Counted from the first letter of the stretch, positions 10,261-20,196 are shown. The stretch is DNA of 64,000 bases from an uncultured Cohaesibacter sp. (GCF_963662805.1 NZ_OY759851.1:176431-240430); one strand, 5' to 3'. Notes: generated from the sequence alone by a model not told the origin. Numbers and translations: made by a program.

Positions 10261-11357
10261 TTATCCGTCCTCCCTGATATAACAAAATCGAGAATCCCAG
10301 AAGGGATGCCACTATTGCTGGAAGCCAAGCTGACAGAATTGGGTTAACCAGTCCTGTATTTCCCAAGTCTTTGGCGAGTTCGGTGACAACATAAAGCACG
10401 AAGCCAGCCAGAACACCACCAAGAAATCATCTTACCCACATTTCCGAAGCGAAAAACCTTCAAAGAAACGGTTGCAGCAATCAAAACCATTGCAGCCAGA
10501 AGGAGAGGGCGTGCGAGAAGGGTTTGATATTGGAGGCGATATTTGTGTGCGGGCAGGCCAGCTCGGGCTGCCTGATTGATGATTGTAGGCAGTTGCCAGA
10601 AGGGAACAGATTCGGGGTTCGCAATCGTCTCGCTTGCTTCCTGCGGCGTCAGGTGGGTGCTGACAAGATATGTCTCAAAATGACGCGGTGCGGACTTGGC
10701 AGAACTGACGAGCACGTCGGAGAGTTTCCAGTATCCCGGCTGAAGCACGGCGGCCTTGGCATCGACCCGCTCAAGGAAGTTGCCCTGCTCGTCGTAGGAG
10801 AAGACCGTCACACCACCGAGCTGGCGACCGTTGTCGAAACTTGTCAGCGCCTTGAGGATCGAATCACCATCCTCGCCTTTTTGGCGGACCCAGCCCTGAC
10901 TGGCGGTCTGGCTGCTGGTGGAGAAGCTGGCACCAAAGATGCGGGCGTCAATTTCCTGCGACATGTCCTTGAGATGGGGCGGAGACCGGATTGTAGACCG
11001 TGATGGCAAAGACCCCGAGCCCCGCGGCGACAAACAGCGCCGGGCTGATGAACTGCCATGCGGACATGCCCGAAGCGCGGACGATGACCAGCTCGAGGCG
11101 GCGCGACAGATTGAGGAAGGCCGCAATTGAGCCAAACAGCGTGGCGAAAGGCAGGATTCGCTCGTTGAGCTCTGGCACCCGATAGGAGCGACATCAGGAA
11201 AAAGGCTCATCATATCAGCCGTTTCCTTGTTGCCACCACGGCGGATCAATTCAACATAATCAACGAGAAGGACGAGCAGGAAACAACACAGGAAGAAGGT
11301 CATGATGGTGACAAAAAAGCGCCTGGCAATGTAGCGGGAAATGATATTTGGCAACAT
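10261..11357 (-). CDS. lptG: LPS export permease LptG; five apparent frameshifts
   Basis: Inner-membrane subunit of the LptB2FG transporter that extracts LPS into the Lpt bridge. Fragments show the N-terminal membrane segment (FFVTIMTFFLCCFLLVLLVD), SRRLELVIVRASGMSAWQF, the periplasmic domain and C-terminal membrane helices. Removing one base each at AAAAA 11199-11203, CCC 11178-11180, GGGG 10986-10989, AAA 10424-10426 and CCC 10272-10274 gives 363 residues ending LLYQEDG, close to the ending I expect for LptG. Without the repair the frame runs into lptD, which is implausible. It follows lptF by 124 bp. Confidence 0.85.
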
Positions 11358-11481
11358 ATGTCTGGCTCTTCAGCACGGACCCGAAAGGGCGTTATTCGCC
11401 GTGGTCGGCACTGGTTGTCAATTCGGGCACCGAGGGTTTGTCCGACACGCGGAGCAGCGGTCTGATCCGTTGTCGTTCACC

Positions 11482-12719
11482 CTAAATGGTGTTCGGCGAT
11501 TCCTGCTTGCGACGCAGTCTGTTAAGCATATTCAAAATGCGATCGTTTAACAACTCCATAGAGCGTATCAAATTATCGACAAGTGTGATCCGGCGACCCG
11601 TAACGGCAACCCAAAAGGCGACCGTGCTGGTGCCCAGTGGCAGGGCATACATGAAGGGAACAGCCAAGGGGGTCTGGATGGCCATGCTGGTTGCCGCGAA
11701 TCCCGCAAGCCGGATGGCCGAGGCAATCAGGATAGCGACGATGATCGCGTGGCCGCGTCGTTCACGCGTAGTCCTGACCTGAGCCAGAAAGGCGCAGACC
11801 ACGGTCGCGAAGACGAGATTGTAGAGCGGGTTGGTGAAGCGATCATGAAGTTCGGCTCGCGAGTTGTCGATCTGCGTCTCGTAAAAAGGGTCATCGTCAT
11901 CCCATTTTAGAAGAGCTTCGGTTGATCGCTCCCTTGGCTTGAAGTGCCTTGGGCGACTGTCGTCAACGCCGGTAAACTTCGTCAAGTCAATGGCATAGGT
12001 ATCAAAGTTGATGATGTTGACGGAGGAGAAATCAGGGCTTCCATCATCCTCGCCCTCCGGCAGATCGGTCCGGGGGCGCTGTTGCTGGATGGTGCCTCGG
12101 TCCATTTTCAGGAAGGTTCCGTCTTCGGTTTCGACAATCTGGGCGAATTCCGAGGAATAGACGATCTGCTTTTCGGGATCGCGCTCATCTGACAGGAACA
12201 ATCCGCGCATGATGCCGTTGGGCTCGCGCTTCTGGATGTGGAATGTCATGCCATCTTCGATTTCCGTGAAGATGCCTTCCTTGACGATGTTGGCCCACGA
12301 GGTCGGCGCGAACCTGGGTGATGAAGCCACGCAGGGCACCGAGGGCGCGCGGTGCGCCGTAAAGCGACAGAGTTGCCCCCAGAATGGTTGCGACAAGGCC
12401 AAGCACGATGATCGGCTTGACGACGACCCATGGCGGGGCACTCGACGCATTGATCACGACAAGTTCACTGTCGGCATTGAGGCTGTTGAGCGTGTGGGCC
12501 ACGGCAATCATCACGGCAAAGGGCGCGATCACCATGATGAGAGTGGGCAGCACCAGAGACGTCATCGAGAAGAAGATGAGCATCGTCTGACCCTTGGCAG
12601 TAACCAGATCCAGATCCCTGAGCGCCTGCGTCAACCAGACGATCGCGGTCAGTGCTGTGACCGTCATCAGGAACGCCGTGAGGGCTCGGGTGAAGATATA
12701 TCGCTTCAATCAGCTTCAT
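11482..12719 (-). CDS. lptF: LPS export permease LptF; two apparent frameshifts
   Basis: Partner of LptG in the LPS-extracting ABC transporter and first gene of the operon. The family start MKLIERYIFTRALTAFL is recovered by removing one base from TT at 12705-12706 (ATG at 12719). Removing one from CCC at 12294-12296 gives RADLVANIVKEGIF. The repaired protein is 411 residues with N-terminal helices, the periplasmic beta-jellyroll region and C-terminal helices (LYNLVFATVVCAFLAQ, AIIVAILIASAIRLAGF). It is divergent from pepA, the same arrangement as in enterobacteria. After the TAG stop the same frame stays open for 29 further codons (see findings). Confidence 0.85.
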
Positions 12720-12991
12720 ATTCTGACTGCCGGGTAGGATTGTTCACGTGTCGACTAAACCGGAACAATGTGATGGATTCGTGGCCCGGCTTCGTCTTGA
12801 GGAGCGAAAAGGGCATGATGCCGGATATAGCTGGCTTCTGGCCTTCTCACAAGAGTTGATACCGCTTTTGTCATCTCCCTTGATCTTGCCCAAGCAAAGT
12901 TACACATTGAGTGGGACACATATTACTCGGCACCGGGGCCATACCTCCCTTGGCCGGTGCCGTTCAATTCTATCAGAAAGACAAAGATTTC

Positions 12992-14482
12992 ATGGCAAAA
13001 CTTCCCGAGATTTCCTTTCATTCCCTCGCTACTCCCAGCGAAGGGACCGCGGTCCTGTTCGTTGAAAAATCCCTCGAATTGAGCGGTGTTGCCGCCTCTT
13101 TGGACGAGGCGACATCCGGCGCCCTGACGCGTGCCTTCAAGGCTGCCGAGTTCAAGGGCGAGATGGCCAAAAAGGTGTCGATCCTTGCGCCGTCCGGTGT
13201 CGAGCTTGATCAGATTGTTGTCATCGGGATCGGCGATGAGCCGCTCACCGAGAAAGATTTTCTCCGCCTTGGCGGTGTGGTCATGGGTTCCCTTGGCAGC
13301 GCCAAGACCGCCTCGGTCGTGCTGGAAGCCAAGGATGCCGAGTTTGCCGCTGCCTCCAGTTCACTCGTAGCCATGGGTGCCAAGTTGCGCGCCTATGATT
13401 TCGATCTCTACAAGACCGACAAGGGTAAACCTAAGGAAGTGAAAGACGCGGTTGCCCTGTCCATTCTCTGCGCGGCTCCGGATGATGCTGCAGCTGCCTG
13501 GGACATCGACACGGTGATTTCTGACGGCACACTGTTGGCGCGGGATCTGGTCAATGAGCCTGCCAACATTCTGGGGCCGCAGGAATTTGCCGACAAGGCC
13601 AAGGCGCTCGAAGCGGTCGGGGCCGAGGTTGAAATTCTCGGGCAGGCCGAGCTTGAAAAAATCGGCATGCGGGCGCTTTTGGGCGTGGCGCAGGGCTCGG
13701 TTCGCGAGCCGAAGGTTGCCATCATGAAATGGATGGGCGGCACGAAGGATGAAGCCCCAGTGGTCTTTGTCGGTAAAGGCGTCGTGTTTGACACCGGCGG
13801 TATTTCCATCAAGCCGGCTGGTGGCATGGAAGACATGAAGGGCGATATGGGTGGTGCGGCCTGCGTCACCGGCCTGATGCATGCGCTGTCGGCCCGCAAG
13901 GCCAAGGTCAATGCTATCGGCATCATCGGCCTTGTCGAGAATATGCCCGATGGTAATGCCCAGCGTCCGGGCGACATCGTCACCTCCATGTCCGGGCAGA
14001 CCATCGAGATCATCAACACCGACGCCGAAGGCCGTCTGGTGCTGGCCGATCTGCTGCATTACTCCAAGGAAGAATTCAAGCCGCGCTTCATGATCGACCT
14101 TGCGACCCTGACCGGGGCCGTTCTGGTGGCGCTCGGCAACCAGAATGCTGGCATCTTCTCCAACAGCGACGATCTGTGCGATCAGCTTAGTGAAGCGGGT
14201 GAGACTACGGGCGAGACTGTGTGGCGGCTGCCGCTCGGCAAGGCCTATGACAAGATGATCGACAGCAAGTTCGCTGACATGAAAAACACCGGTGGCCGCT
14301 GGGCCGGGTCCATCACGGCGGCGCAGTTCCTCAAACGCTTCGTCGGTGATGTGGACTGGGTGCATATCGATGTGGCAGGCACGGCGATGGATTCGCCCAA
14401 GACCGATATCTCGCAAGGCTGGGCTTCGGGCTATGGCGTGCGCTTGCTCGACCGGCTGGTGAAGGACCATTACGAAGGCTGA
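12992..14482 (+). CDS. pepA: Leucyl aminopeptidase (M17)
   Basis: Cytosolic two-metal aminopeptidase that removes N-terminal residues; some family members also bind DNA. The 496-residue protein has the M17 metal and catalytic motifs GKGVVFDTGGISIKP, MKGDMGGAA and NTDAEGRLVLAD, and the C-terminal WAGSITAAQFLKRFV region. The frame is open from 12911, but ATG 12992 (MAKLPEISFH) is the family-like start. It is divergent from lptF across about 270 bp and is followed by a terminator and holC, the common pepA-holC pairing. Confidence 0.96.
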   Translation: MAKLPEISFHSLATPSEGTAVLFVEKSLELSGVAASLDEATSGALTRAFKAAEFKGEMAKKVSILAPSGVELDQIVVIGIGDEPLTEKDFLRLGGVVMGSLGSAKTASVVLEAKDAEFAAASSSLVAMGAKLRAYDFDLYKTDKGKPKEVKDAVALSILCAAPDDAAAAWDIDTVISDGTLLARDLVNEPANILGPQEFADKAKALEAVGAEVEILGQAELEKIGMRALLGVAQGSVREPKVAIMKWMGGTKDEAPVVFVGKGVVFDTGGISIKPAGGMEDMKGDMGGAACVTGLMHALSARKAKVNAIGIIGLVENMPDGNAQRPGDIVTSMSGQTIEIINTDAEGRLVLADLLHYSKEEFKPRFMIDLATLTGAVLVALGNQNAGIFSNSDDLCDQLSEAGETTGETVWRLPLGKAYDKMIDSKFADMKNTGGRWAGSITAAQFLKRFVGDVDWVHIDVAGTAMDSPKTDISQGWASGYGVRLLDRLVKDHYEG

Positions 14483-14514
14483 TGCCTTCTTGAAACTTCA
14501 GGGAAATGATCATC

Positions 14515-14538
14515 AGGCCCGCCTTGCGCGGGCCTTTT
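14515..14538 (+). terminator. Hairpin terminator after pepA
   Basis: AGGCCCGC pairs with GCGGGCCT around a short loop and is followed by TTTT, 32 bp after the pepA stop. It would reduce read-through into holC. Confidence 0.65.
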
Positions 14539-14625
14539 GGTTTCATGGGTCTTTTGTTCGTGGCCGCTCTCATGCTAGATCTGGGCGAGCGAGCCCTCAA
14601 TCGTGACAAATCCCTCGGGAATTCC

Positions 14626-15093
14626 ATGCCAGCAGATATTCACTTCTATCATCTCCAGATGCAGCCGCTTGAAGCCGCGCTGCCCTTGCTTCTCGAGAAA
14701 TGTCTTGAGAGGGGATGGAGTGCTTTTATCCAGACCGGCAGCGAAGAGCGGGCCGATGCGCTCGACAGTCATCTGTGGTCGTGGCGGGAGGACAGCTTTC
14801 TTGCTCATGGTCTGGCAAAATCCGCCTTCGCAGACCGGCAGCCGATCCTGATCTCGGCCGAACCGGTGCGGGCAGAGAATGGTGCCCATGTGCGCTTCTT
14901 TGTCGATGGAGCAAGGCCGGAAGAGGATATCTCCCTGCTCGACGGGCTGGAACGGGCCATCCTGATGTTTGATGGCGGCAGTGATGAAGCGCTTCACGCG
15001 GCCCGGCAGAGCTGGAAGGCCCTCAAGGATGCGAGCTTTCCCGTCACCTACTGGCAACAGACGGCGCGTGGCGGCTGGGACAAGAAGGACTGA
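14626..15093 (+). CDS. holC: DNA polymerase III subunit chi
   Basis: Chi links the clamp-loader complex (through psi where present) to single-stranded DNA-binding protein at the fork. The 155 residues begin MPADIHFYHL, as in alphaproteobacterial HolC, followed by LLEKCLERGWSAFIQTGS, LWSWREDSFLAHGL and the C-terminal YWQQTARGGWDKK. The frame is open upstream, but those residues overlap the pepA terminator and do not look coding. After repair of the neighbouring reductase the two convergent genes are separated by 15 bp instead of overlapping. Confidence 0.9.
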   Translation: MPADIHFYHLQMQPLEAALPLLLEKCLERGWSAFIQTGSEERADALDSHLWSWREDSFLAHGLAKSAFADRQPILISAEPVRAENGAHVRFFVDGARPEEDISLLDGLERAILMFDGGSDEALHAARQSWKALKDASFPVTYWQQTARGGWDKKD

Positions 15094-15108
15094 CCGCCAC
15101 GAGCGCTA

Positions 15109-15941
15109 TCAGATGATTTCAAGTCCAGACGGACCCGTCGGCGGCGGAAGAGGGCATCAAGCGTTTGCAGGGTTTCTGCCGACAGTTCGATCTCGGCGGC
15201 CTTGGCGTTTTCTTCCAGATGCGCGACTTTTGAGGCCTTCGGGATGGCGATGAGCTGTTTGCGGCGCAGAACCCACGCCAGCGCCAGCTGGGAGGCCGTC
15301 AGACCAAGATCTGCCGCCAGCTCCTGAAGCTCGGTGTCGGCGAGAAGGCGGGCCTGCTCGATGGAGGAATAGGCCATGGTGGGCAGGCCGTGTTTTTCGG
15401 CGGAGGGCAGAAGATCCCATTCGATGCCGCGACGGGTGAGGTTATAGAGCACCTGATTGGCCGCGACCTTGTCGCCGCCTTTGACGCTGCTGAGGGCGGC
15501 CATTTCCATGGGATCGAAGTTGGAGACGCCCCAATAGCGAATCTTGCCAGCGCGCTGAAGCTCTTCGAATGCCGAGACGGTTTCTTCCAGCGGGTAGGAG
15601 CCGGGCCAGTGGAGCAGAAACAGGTCGAGTCGGTCCGTGCCAAGGCGTTTCAGTGACATTTCGCAGGCCGCGATCGTGCCCTTGTGGCTGGCGTTGTAGG
15701 GCAACACCTTGGTGACGAGGAAGACCTCGTCGCGCAATCCGTTGATTGCTTCGCCAACAAGGCTTTCGGAGCGACCCGAGCCGTACATTTCCGCCGTATC
15801 AATCACTGTCAGACCCAGCTCGATGCCACGCCGGATCGAGGCAATCTCGTCCTTTCGCTTCTTGGCCTCGTCGCCCATGTTCCAGGTGCCCTGACCGAGG
15901 GCGGGGACGGTTTCATCGGGGGAAATTCTTACGGCCTTCAT
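15109..15941 (-). CDS. Aldo/keto reductase; one apparent frameshift at the C-terminus
   Basis: Soluble NADPH-dependent oxidoreductase of the AKR5-like bacterial group; the substrate is not predictable. Catalytic residues are visible: Asp and Tyr in VIDTAEMYGSGRSE, Lys in FLVTKVLPYNAS, and His in DLFLLHWPG, plus YWGVSNF and the cofactor loop LIAIPKASKVAHLEEN. As written the frame runs to 15048 into holC with an Arg-rich end. Adding one C at 15146-15147 gives the family-type ending ALFPPPTGPSGLEII and a stop at 15109, for 277 residues. This is the only repaired break where a base seems missing. Confidence 0.85.
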
Positions 15942-16153
15942 GATATGTGCCTTCTTACAGTGTGAATTGGCAGGTTAGGAATTCTCAACATAGCTTGTCT
16001 GGCAATGCAATTGTGGATCACCACTATTTTGGCTGTCTGATCATCCTTTCACCCAAGAGGTGTGGTCGTCGTTCCTTCAATCAATGATCAAGCGGCGAAA
16101 TTGTTCCGGGGCTTTCTGCCAAATTTGGCGAGCATTGCATCCTGGAGGCTATT

Positions 16154-16567
16154 TCAGCGTTTCAGCGGGGATTTGTTGGAATATTGCACTAGGTCCCAGA
16201 GGGTGCCGTAGAGATCCTCGAAGACCGCCACGGTGCCGTAGTCGGCCTCAAGCGGAGGGCGGACAAAGGTGACGCCGCGAGACTTGAAAAGTTCGTAATC
16301 GCGCCAGAAGTCATCGGTTTCAAGGAACATGAACACCCGCCCGCCAGCCTGATCGCCGACAAAGCCTGCCTCATGCTCGTTCTTGGCGCGAGCAAGGAGC
16401 AGGGCGGTTGGGCCATCGCCTTTTGGCCTCACCACCACCCAGCGCTTGTCCTGTTCGGCCTGATAGGTGTCCTCGATCAGCTCGAAGCCGAGGGTCTCGG
16501 TATAGAAGGCAATGGCTTCGTCATAGTCGCGGACGACGATGGCTACGAGCGAGAGAGACTGGGGCAT
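16154..16567 (-). CDS. VOC-family (glyoxalase/extradiol-like) protein
   Basis: The 137-residue single-domain protein has the vicinal-oxygen-chelate fold pattern: LVAIVVRDYDEAIAFYTETLGFEL at the start, an RWVVVRPKG strand, the GRVFMFLETDDFWRDY segment and a C-terminal FEDLYGTLWDLVQY strand. Such proteins may be isomerases, dioxygenases or binding proteins for antibiotics and electrophiles; the substrate is unknown. It follows the ABC-F gene by 24 bp on the same strand. Confidence 0.85.
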   Translation of the reverse strand: MPQSLSLVAIVVRDYDEAIAFYTETLGFELIEDTYQAEQDKRWVVVRPKGDGPTALLLARAKNEHEAGFVGDQAGGRVFMFLETDDFWRDYELFKSRGVTFVRPPLEADYGTVAVFEDLYGTLWDLVQYSNKSPLKR

Positions 16568-16591
16568 GGCACGCTCCCTTCGGGGTGCTGG

Positions 16592-18472
16592 TTAGTCTTC
16601 GATTTCCTCGGACATCTCCAGCCATTTTTCCTCGATCTTGTCGAGCAGGGTCGCGAGGTCGGAGCGGTCCTTTGACAGCTTGGCGCCTTTCTCGGGGAAT
16701 TTGGCATAGAGGTCCGGGTCGGCGAGCATCTCGTCGATCTTGTCGATGCGCTCGCGGATCTTGTCCATGTCCCGCTCGGCGGCCTGAATCTTGCGTCTGA
16801 GGGGAGCCTGTTCCTTGCGACGTTCGGCGGCTGAGCGGCGTTTTTCGGTGGCCTGATTGGTCTCGCCGCTCAAGGCCTTTTCCTTTTGCGTGCTGTCGGG
16901 ATTGTTGCGGTTGCTGAGGAGCAGGCGGCGATAATCCTCCAAATCGCCATCATAGGCCTTGCAGGTGCCGTCATGGACCAGCCAGAGCCGGTCGGCGCAG
17001 GCCTCGATCAAGTGGCGGTCGTGGGAGATGATCAGGACCGCTCCTTCATACTCGTTGATCGCATGGACCAGCGCCTCGCGGCTGTCGATATCAAGATGGT
17101 TGGTCGGCTCATCAAGGATGAGCAGGTGCGGGCCGTGGAAGGTGGCAAGGCCTAGCAGCAGGCGGGCTTTTTCGCCACCCGACAGGTTCTTGGCCGGGAT
17201 GTCCATCTTTTCCGTGCCGAGCCCCATCCGGGCGACGCGGGCGCGCACCTTGGGTTCGGTGGCATCCGGCATCAGGGGGCGGACATGGTCATAGGCGCTG
17301 TCGTTGGGCTTCAGCTCATCAAGCTGATGCTGGGCAAAGAAAGCGATGTCGAGACGGTTGGCGCGGAAAATTTCGCCAGAGTCGATTTCCAGCCGATCCG
17401 AGATCAGCTTGGCAAAGGTCGACTTGCCGTTGCCGTTGGCTCCGAGCAGGGCGAGGCGGTCATCGGGATCGATGCGCAGATCGAGGTTCCTCAGCACCGG
17501 TTTGCCGGGCTCATAGCCGACGGATGCTTTCTCGAGCCGAATGATGGGAGGCGCGAGGCCCTTTTCCGGATTGGGGAAATGCAGCGGCTTGACGTGATCT
17601 TCCATCACCGCGGCGATGGGCGACATTTTCTCTAGCGCCTTGATACGGCTCTGTGCCTGCTTGGCCTTTGTGGCCTTGTAGCGGAAGCGCTCGACAAAGG
17701 CTTCCATATGCTTGCGTTGCTCGAGCTGCTTGGTGCGCATTTTCTGCTGCAATTCGAGTTGCTCGCGGCGGGTGCGCTCAAAATTGTCATAACCACCACG
17801 ATAGAGCGTCAGCTTCAATTGATCGAGATGGGCGATATGGTCGACCGCCTTGTTCAGAAGATCCCGGTCATGGCTGATGATCATCACCGTGTAGGGATAG
17901 CGACCGATATAGCTTTCGAGCCACAGGGTGCCTTCGAGATCGAGATAGTTGGTCGGCTCATCGAGCAGCAGGAGATCGGGCTCGGAGAAGAGGATCGCTG
18001 CCAGAGCCACGCGCATGCGCCAACCACCGGAAAAATCCTTGGTTGGGCGCGCCTGTGCTTCGGCGTCAAAGCCGAGACCATGAAGGATGGTCGCCGCGCG
18101 GGCCTCTGCCGAATGGGCCTGAATGTCGGCGAGACGCAGCTGGATCTCAGCGATTCGAGTGGGATCGGTGGCGTTTTCCGCCTCTGCCATCAGGGCGGAG
18201 CGTTCAAGATCTGCCTTCAGCACGAAATTGAGCAGCGTCTCGTCCGATGCGGGTGCTTCCTGAGCCACCTGACCGATGCGAGCTCCCTTGCGAATGGTGG
18301 CCGAGCCGCTTTCGGGTGCGATGTCGCCGACAAGCAGTTTGAACAGGGTGGTTTTGCCTGTGCCGTTACGGCCGACAAGGCCCATCTTTGCCCCTTCGGG
18401 AACAACGAGCGTTGCATCCTCGAACAGGGCACGGCCAGCGATACGATAGGTGAGGTTGTTGATATGCAGCAT
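16592..18472 (-). CDS. ABC-F family ATP-binding protein
   Basis: Soluble tandem-ATPase of the ABC-F group, which acts on ribosomes rather than membranes. The 626 residues hold two ABC domains with Walker A GRNGTGKTT and GANGNGKST, signatures FSGGWRMR and LSGGEKARLLL, and Walker B segments LLLLDEPTNYLD and LLILDEPTNHLD. A basic inter-domain linker is rich in Lys/Arg (KMRTKQLEQRKHMEAF) and a C-terminal coiled coil ends EKWLEMSEEIED. No membrane domain is present. The Met at 18472 (MLHINNLTYRIAG) starts the conserved region. It resembles the Uup/YheS-type subgroup; the exact subfamily is not resolved. Confidence 0.92.
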   Translation of the reverse strand: MLHINNLTYRIAGRALFEDATLVVPEGAKMGLVGRNGTGKTTLFKLLVGDIAPESGSATIRKGARIGQVAQEAPASDETLLNFVLKADLERSALMAEAENATDPTRIAEIQLRLADIQAHSAEARAATILHGLGFDAEAQARPTKDFSGGWRMRVALAAILFSEPDLLLLDEPTNYLDLEGTLWLESYIGRYPYTVMIISHDRDLLNKAVDHIAHLDQLKLTLYRGGYDNFERTRREQLELQQKMRTKQLEQRKHMEAFVERFRYKATKAKQAQSRIKALEKMSPIAAVMEDHVKPLHFPNPEKGLAPPIIRLEKASVGYEPGKPVLRNLDLRIDPDDRLALLGANGNGKSTFAKLISDRLEIDSGEIFRANRLDIAFFAQHQLDELKPNDSAYDHVRPLMPDATEPKVRARVARMGLGTEKMDIPAKNLSGGEKARLLLGLATFHGPHLLILDEPTNHLDIDSREALVHAINEYEGAVLIISHDRHLIEACADRLWLVHDGTCKAYDGDLEDYRRLLLSNRNNPDSTQKEKALSGETNQATEKRRSAAERRKEQAPLRRKIQAAERDMDKIRERIDKIDEMLADPDLYAKFPEKGAKLSKDRSDLATLLDKIEEKWLEMSEEIED

Positions 18473-18713
18473 GATGAAGGGGTTGTGCCCGATTTCGTCC
18501 CGCTTGGCAATCGCGTTCAGAGGGGCAGAGAGGTTTTCCCAATGTCGATGACCGGGAAACATTTGTATGATTGACCGTGAGGATAAAGTTCAGCTGTTGC
18601 GGGAAAATATCTGGCCATTCGGGTCTTCTGATTGCAGTATTCACGCCCCTCATGTCGAACCGAAAACAAAACCAAGAACAGCGGTCTCCAATCACTCAAT
18701 CCCGGAGGATATC

Positions 18714-19400
18714 ATGGCAATCAAGCTCTATGATCTTTGCGGCGCCGATCGCGCTCTTCGTTTCTCTCCTGCCTGCTGGCCAACGCGCATGGCCCTTGCC
18801 CACAAGGGGCTGGAGGTGGAAACCATTCCCACCCTGTTCACCGAGATTGCCGCTATCGAGGGCGGCGGCCAAAAGAGCGTGCCGGTGATTGCGGATGGGG
18901 AGACCGTGATCCGGGATTCCTTTGCCATCGCGCTCTATCTAGAAGATACCTATGACAATCGCCCAACGCTGTTTGGTGGAGAGAGCGGCAAATCTCTTTC
19001 GCGGTTCATTCACTATTGGGCGGAATCCGTCGTTCAGGGCCAGATTGCCCGCATGGTCATTCACGACATTTTCGTCAAGCTGGACCCAGCCGATCAGCCC
19101 TATTTTCGCCATAGCCGTGAGGCCCGCTTCGGCTGTGCGCTTGAAGAGGCTCAGGATCAGTCGCCCGAGCGGATTGAGGCTTTCCGGGCAAGCCTTGGAC
19201 CGTTCCGGACAACGCTCTACAAACAGGCCTTCTTTGGTGGGGATACGCCGCTCTATGCCGACTATTGCCTGTTCGGTTCTCTGCAATGGGCGCGTATGGT
19301 GTCTGATCTGAAATTGCTTGAAGGTGATGATCCCGTTGCCCAGTGGTTTGAACGGTGTCTTGACCTATTTGGCGAACTGGGGCGCTCTGCAAAAGTCTGA
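18714..19400 (+). CDS. Glutathione S-transferase family protein
   Basis: The 228-residue protein has an N-terminal thioredoxin-fold domain (IKLYDLCGADRALRFSPACWPTRMAL) with the cis-Pro motif SVPVIADGETVIRDSFAIALYL and an all-helical C-terminal domain. It may conjugate or reduce electrophiles with glutathione, but no substrate can be assigned. The start at 18714 is set by GGAGG at 18704-18708; the longer frame upstream runs through the divergent ABC-F promoter region. Confidence 0.9.
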   Translation: MAIKLYDLCGADRALRFSPACWPTRMALAHKGLEVETIPTLFTEIAAIEGGGQKSVPVIADGETVIRDSFAIALYLEDTYDNRPTLFGGESGKSLSRFIHYWAESVVQGQIARMVIHDIFVKLDPADQPYFRHSREARFGCALEEAQDQSPERIEAFRASLGPFRTTLYKQAFFGGDTPLYADYCLFGSLQWARMVSDLKLLEGDDPVAQWFERCLDLFGELGRSAKV

Positions 19401-19510
19401 TAGGCTCCGCAAAAGACCGGGATTTTTATCCAAACGGTCAAAAAATCAGAGGTCGCGACAAAAAGGCTTTGCAAATTGCATATCTGCTATTCGTTTTTTG
19501 CAGATTGGGG

Positions 19511-19539
19511 TTGCGGGTCTTCGCTGGGCTCGCTATAGA
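19511..19539 (+). promoter_or_regulatory. Candidate sigma-70 promoter for ndk
   Basis: TTGCGG (19511-19516) and TATAGA (19534-19539) are separated by exactly 17 bp and lie 88 bp before the ndk start. Confidence 0.45.
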
Positions 19540-19627
19540 ACGCCCAAATCGCGGCCCCGTGCTTTTGCTTATGTCTCCGTCCGTGTGCGGAGCTGGGACC
19601 CAAACGCCAAGTAGACAGGGAATTCTG

Positions 19628-20050
19628 ATGGCTATCGAACGTACTTTTTCCATCATCAAACCGGATGCAACCAAACGGAACCTCACCGGCAAGATCATCG
19701 CCAAGTTTGAGGACGCCGGTATGCGCGTTGTCGCTTCCAAGCGCATCCACATGACCAGAGAGCAGGCTGCCGGGTTCTATGCCGTTCACAAGGATCGTCC
19801 CTTCTTTGGTGAGCTTGTCGATTTCATGATCTCCGAGCCGGTCGTTGTTCAGGTTCTGGAAGGGGAAAATGCCATCGCCAAGAACCGCGAAGTCATGGGC
19901 GCCACCAACCCTGAAAATGCGGAAGAAGGCACCATCCGCAAGGAATTCGCCCTGTCCATGGGTGAAAACTCCGTTCATGGCTCTGATGCGCCGGAAACCG
20001 CAGCGGAAGAAATCAAGTTCTTCTTCACAGACGCAGAAATCGTTGGCTGA
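19628..20050 (+). CDS. ndk: Nucleoside diphosphate kinase
   Basis: Ping-pong phosphotransferase that equilibrates nucleoside di- and triphosphates. The 140-residue length is standard. The phospho-His motif appears as NSVHGSDAPETA near residue 117, after ERTFSIIKPDATKRN at the N-terminus and VMGATNPENAEEGTIRKEF. It has its own candidate promoter and a strong terminator, so it is probably monocistronic. Confidence 0.98.
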   Translation: MAIERTFSIIKPDATKRNLTGKIIAKFEDAGMRVVASKRIHMTREQAAGFYAVHKDRPFFGELVDFMISEPVVVQVLEGENAIAKNREVMGATNPENAEEGTIRKEFALSMGENSVHGSDAPETAAEEIKFFFTDAEIVG

Positions 20051-20085
20051 TTTCAGCAGACACTTCAAATTTGATTGCTTAACTA

Positions 20086-20114
20086 GGCCATCTGTATCGT
20101 GCAGATGGCCTTTT
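20086..20114 (+). terminator. Rho-independent terminator after ndk
   Basis: GGCCATCTG and CAGATGGCC form a perfect 9-bp stem with a 7-nt loop, followed by TTTT, 35 bp after the ndk stop. Confidence 0.8.
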
Positions 20115-20196
20115 CATTTTCACAATTTGAAGTTAGCGTTGGCTGACAACAAAAAAAGTTTCGGAATTCAAATTGTCTCAAGCTGCGGGGGAGAAA

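Noticed and set aside
6806..12719. Programmed ribosomal frameshifting as the reason for the frame breaks
   Set aside because: There is no conserved slippery site plus structure, the breaks are too many, and they occur at unrelated homopolymers. Sequence error is simpler.
15048..15108. Overlap of the aldo/keto reductase with holC
   Set aside because: It disappears after adding one C at 15146-15147, which also restores the normal C-terminus.
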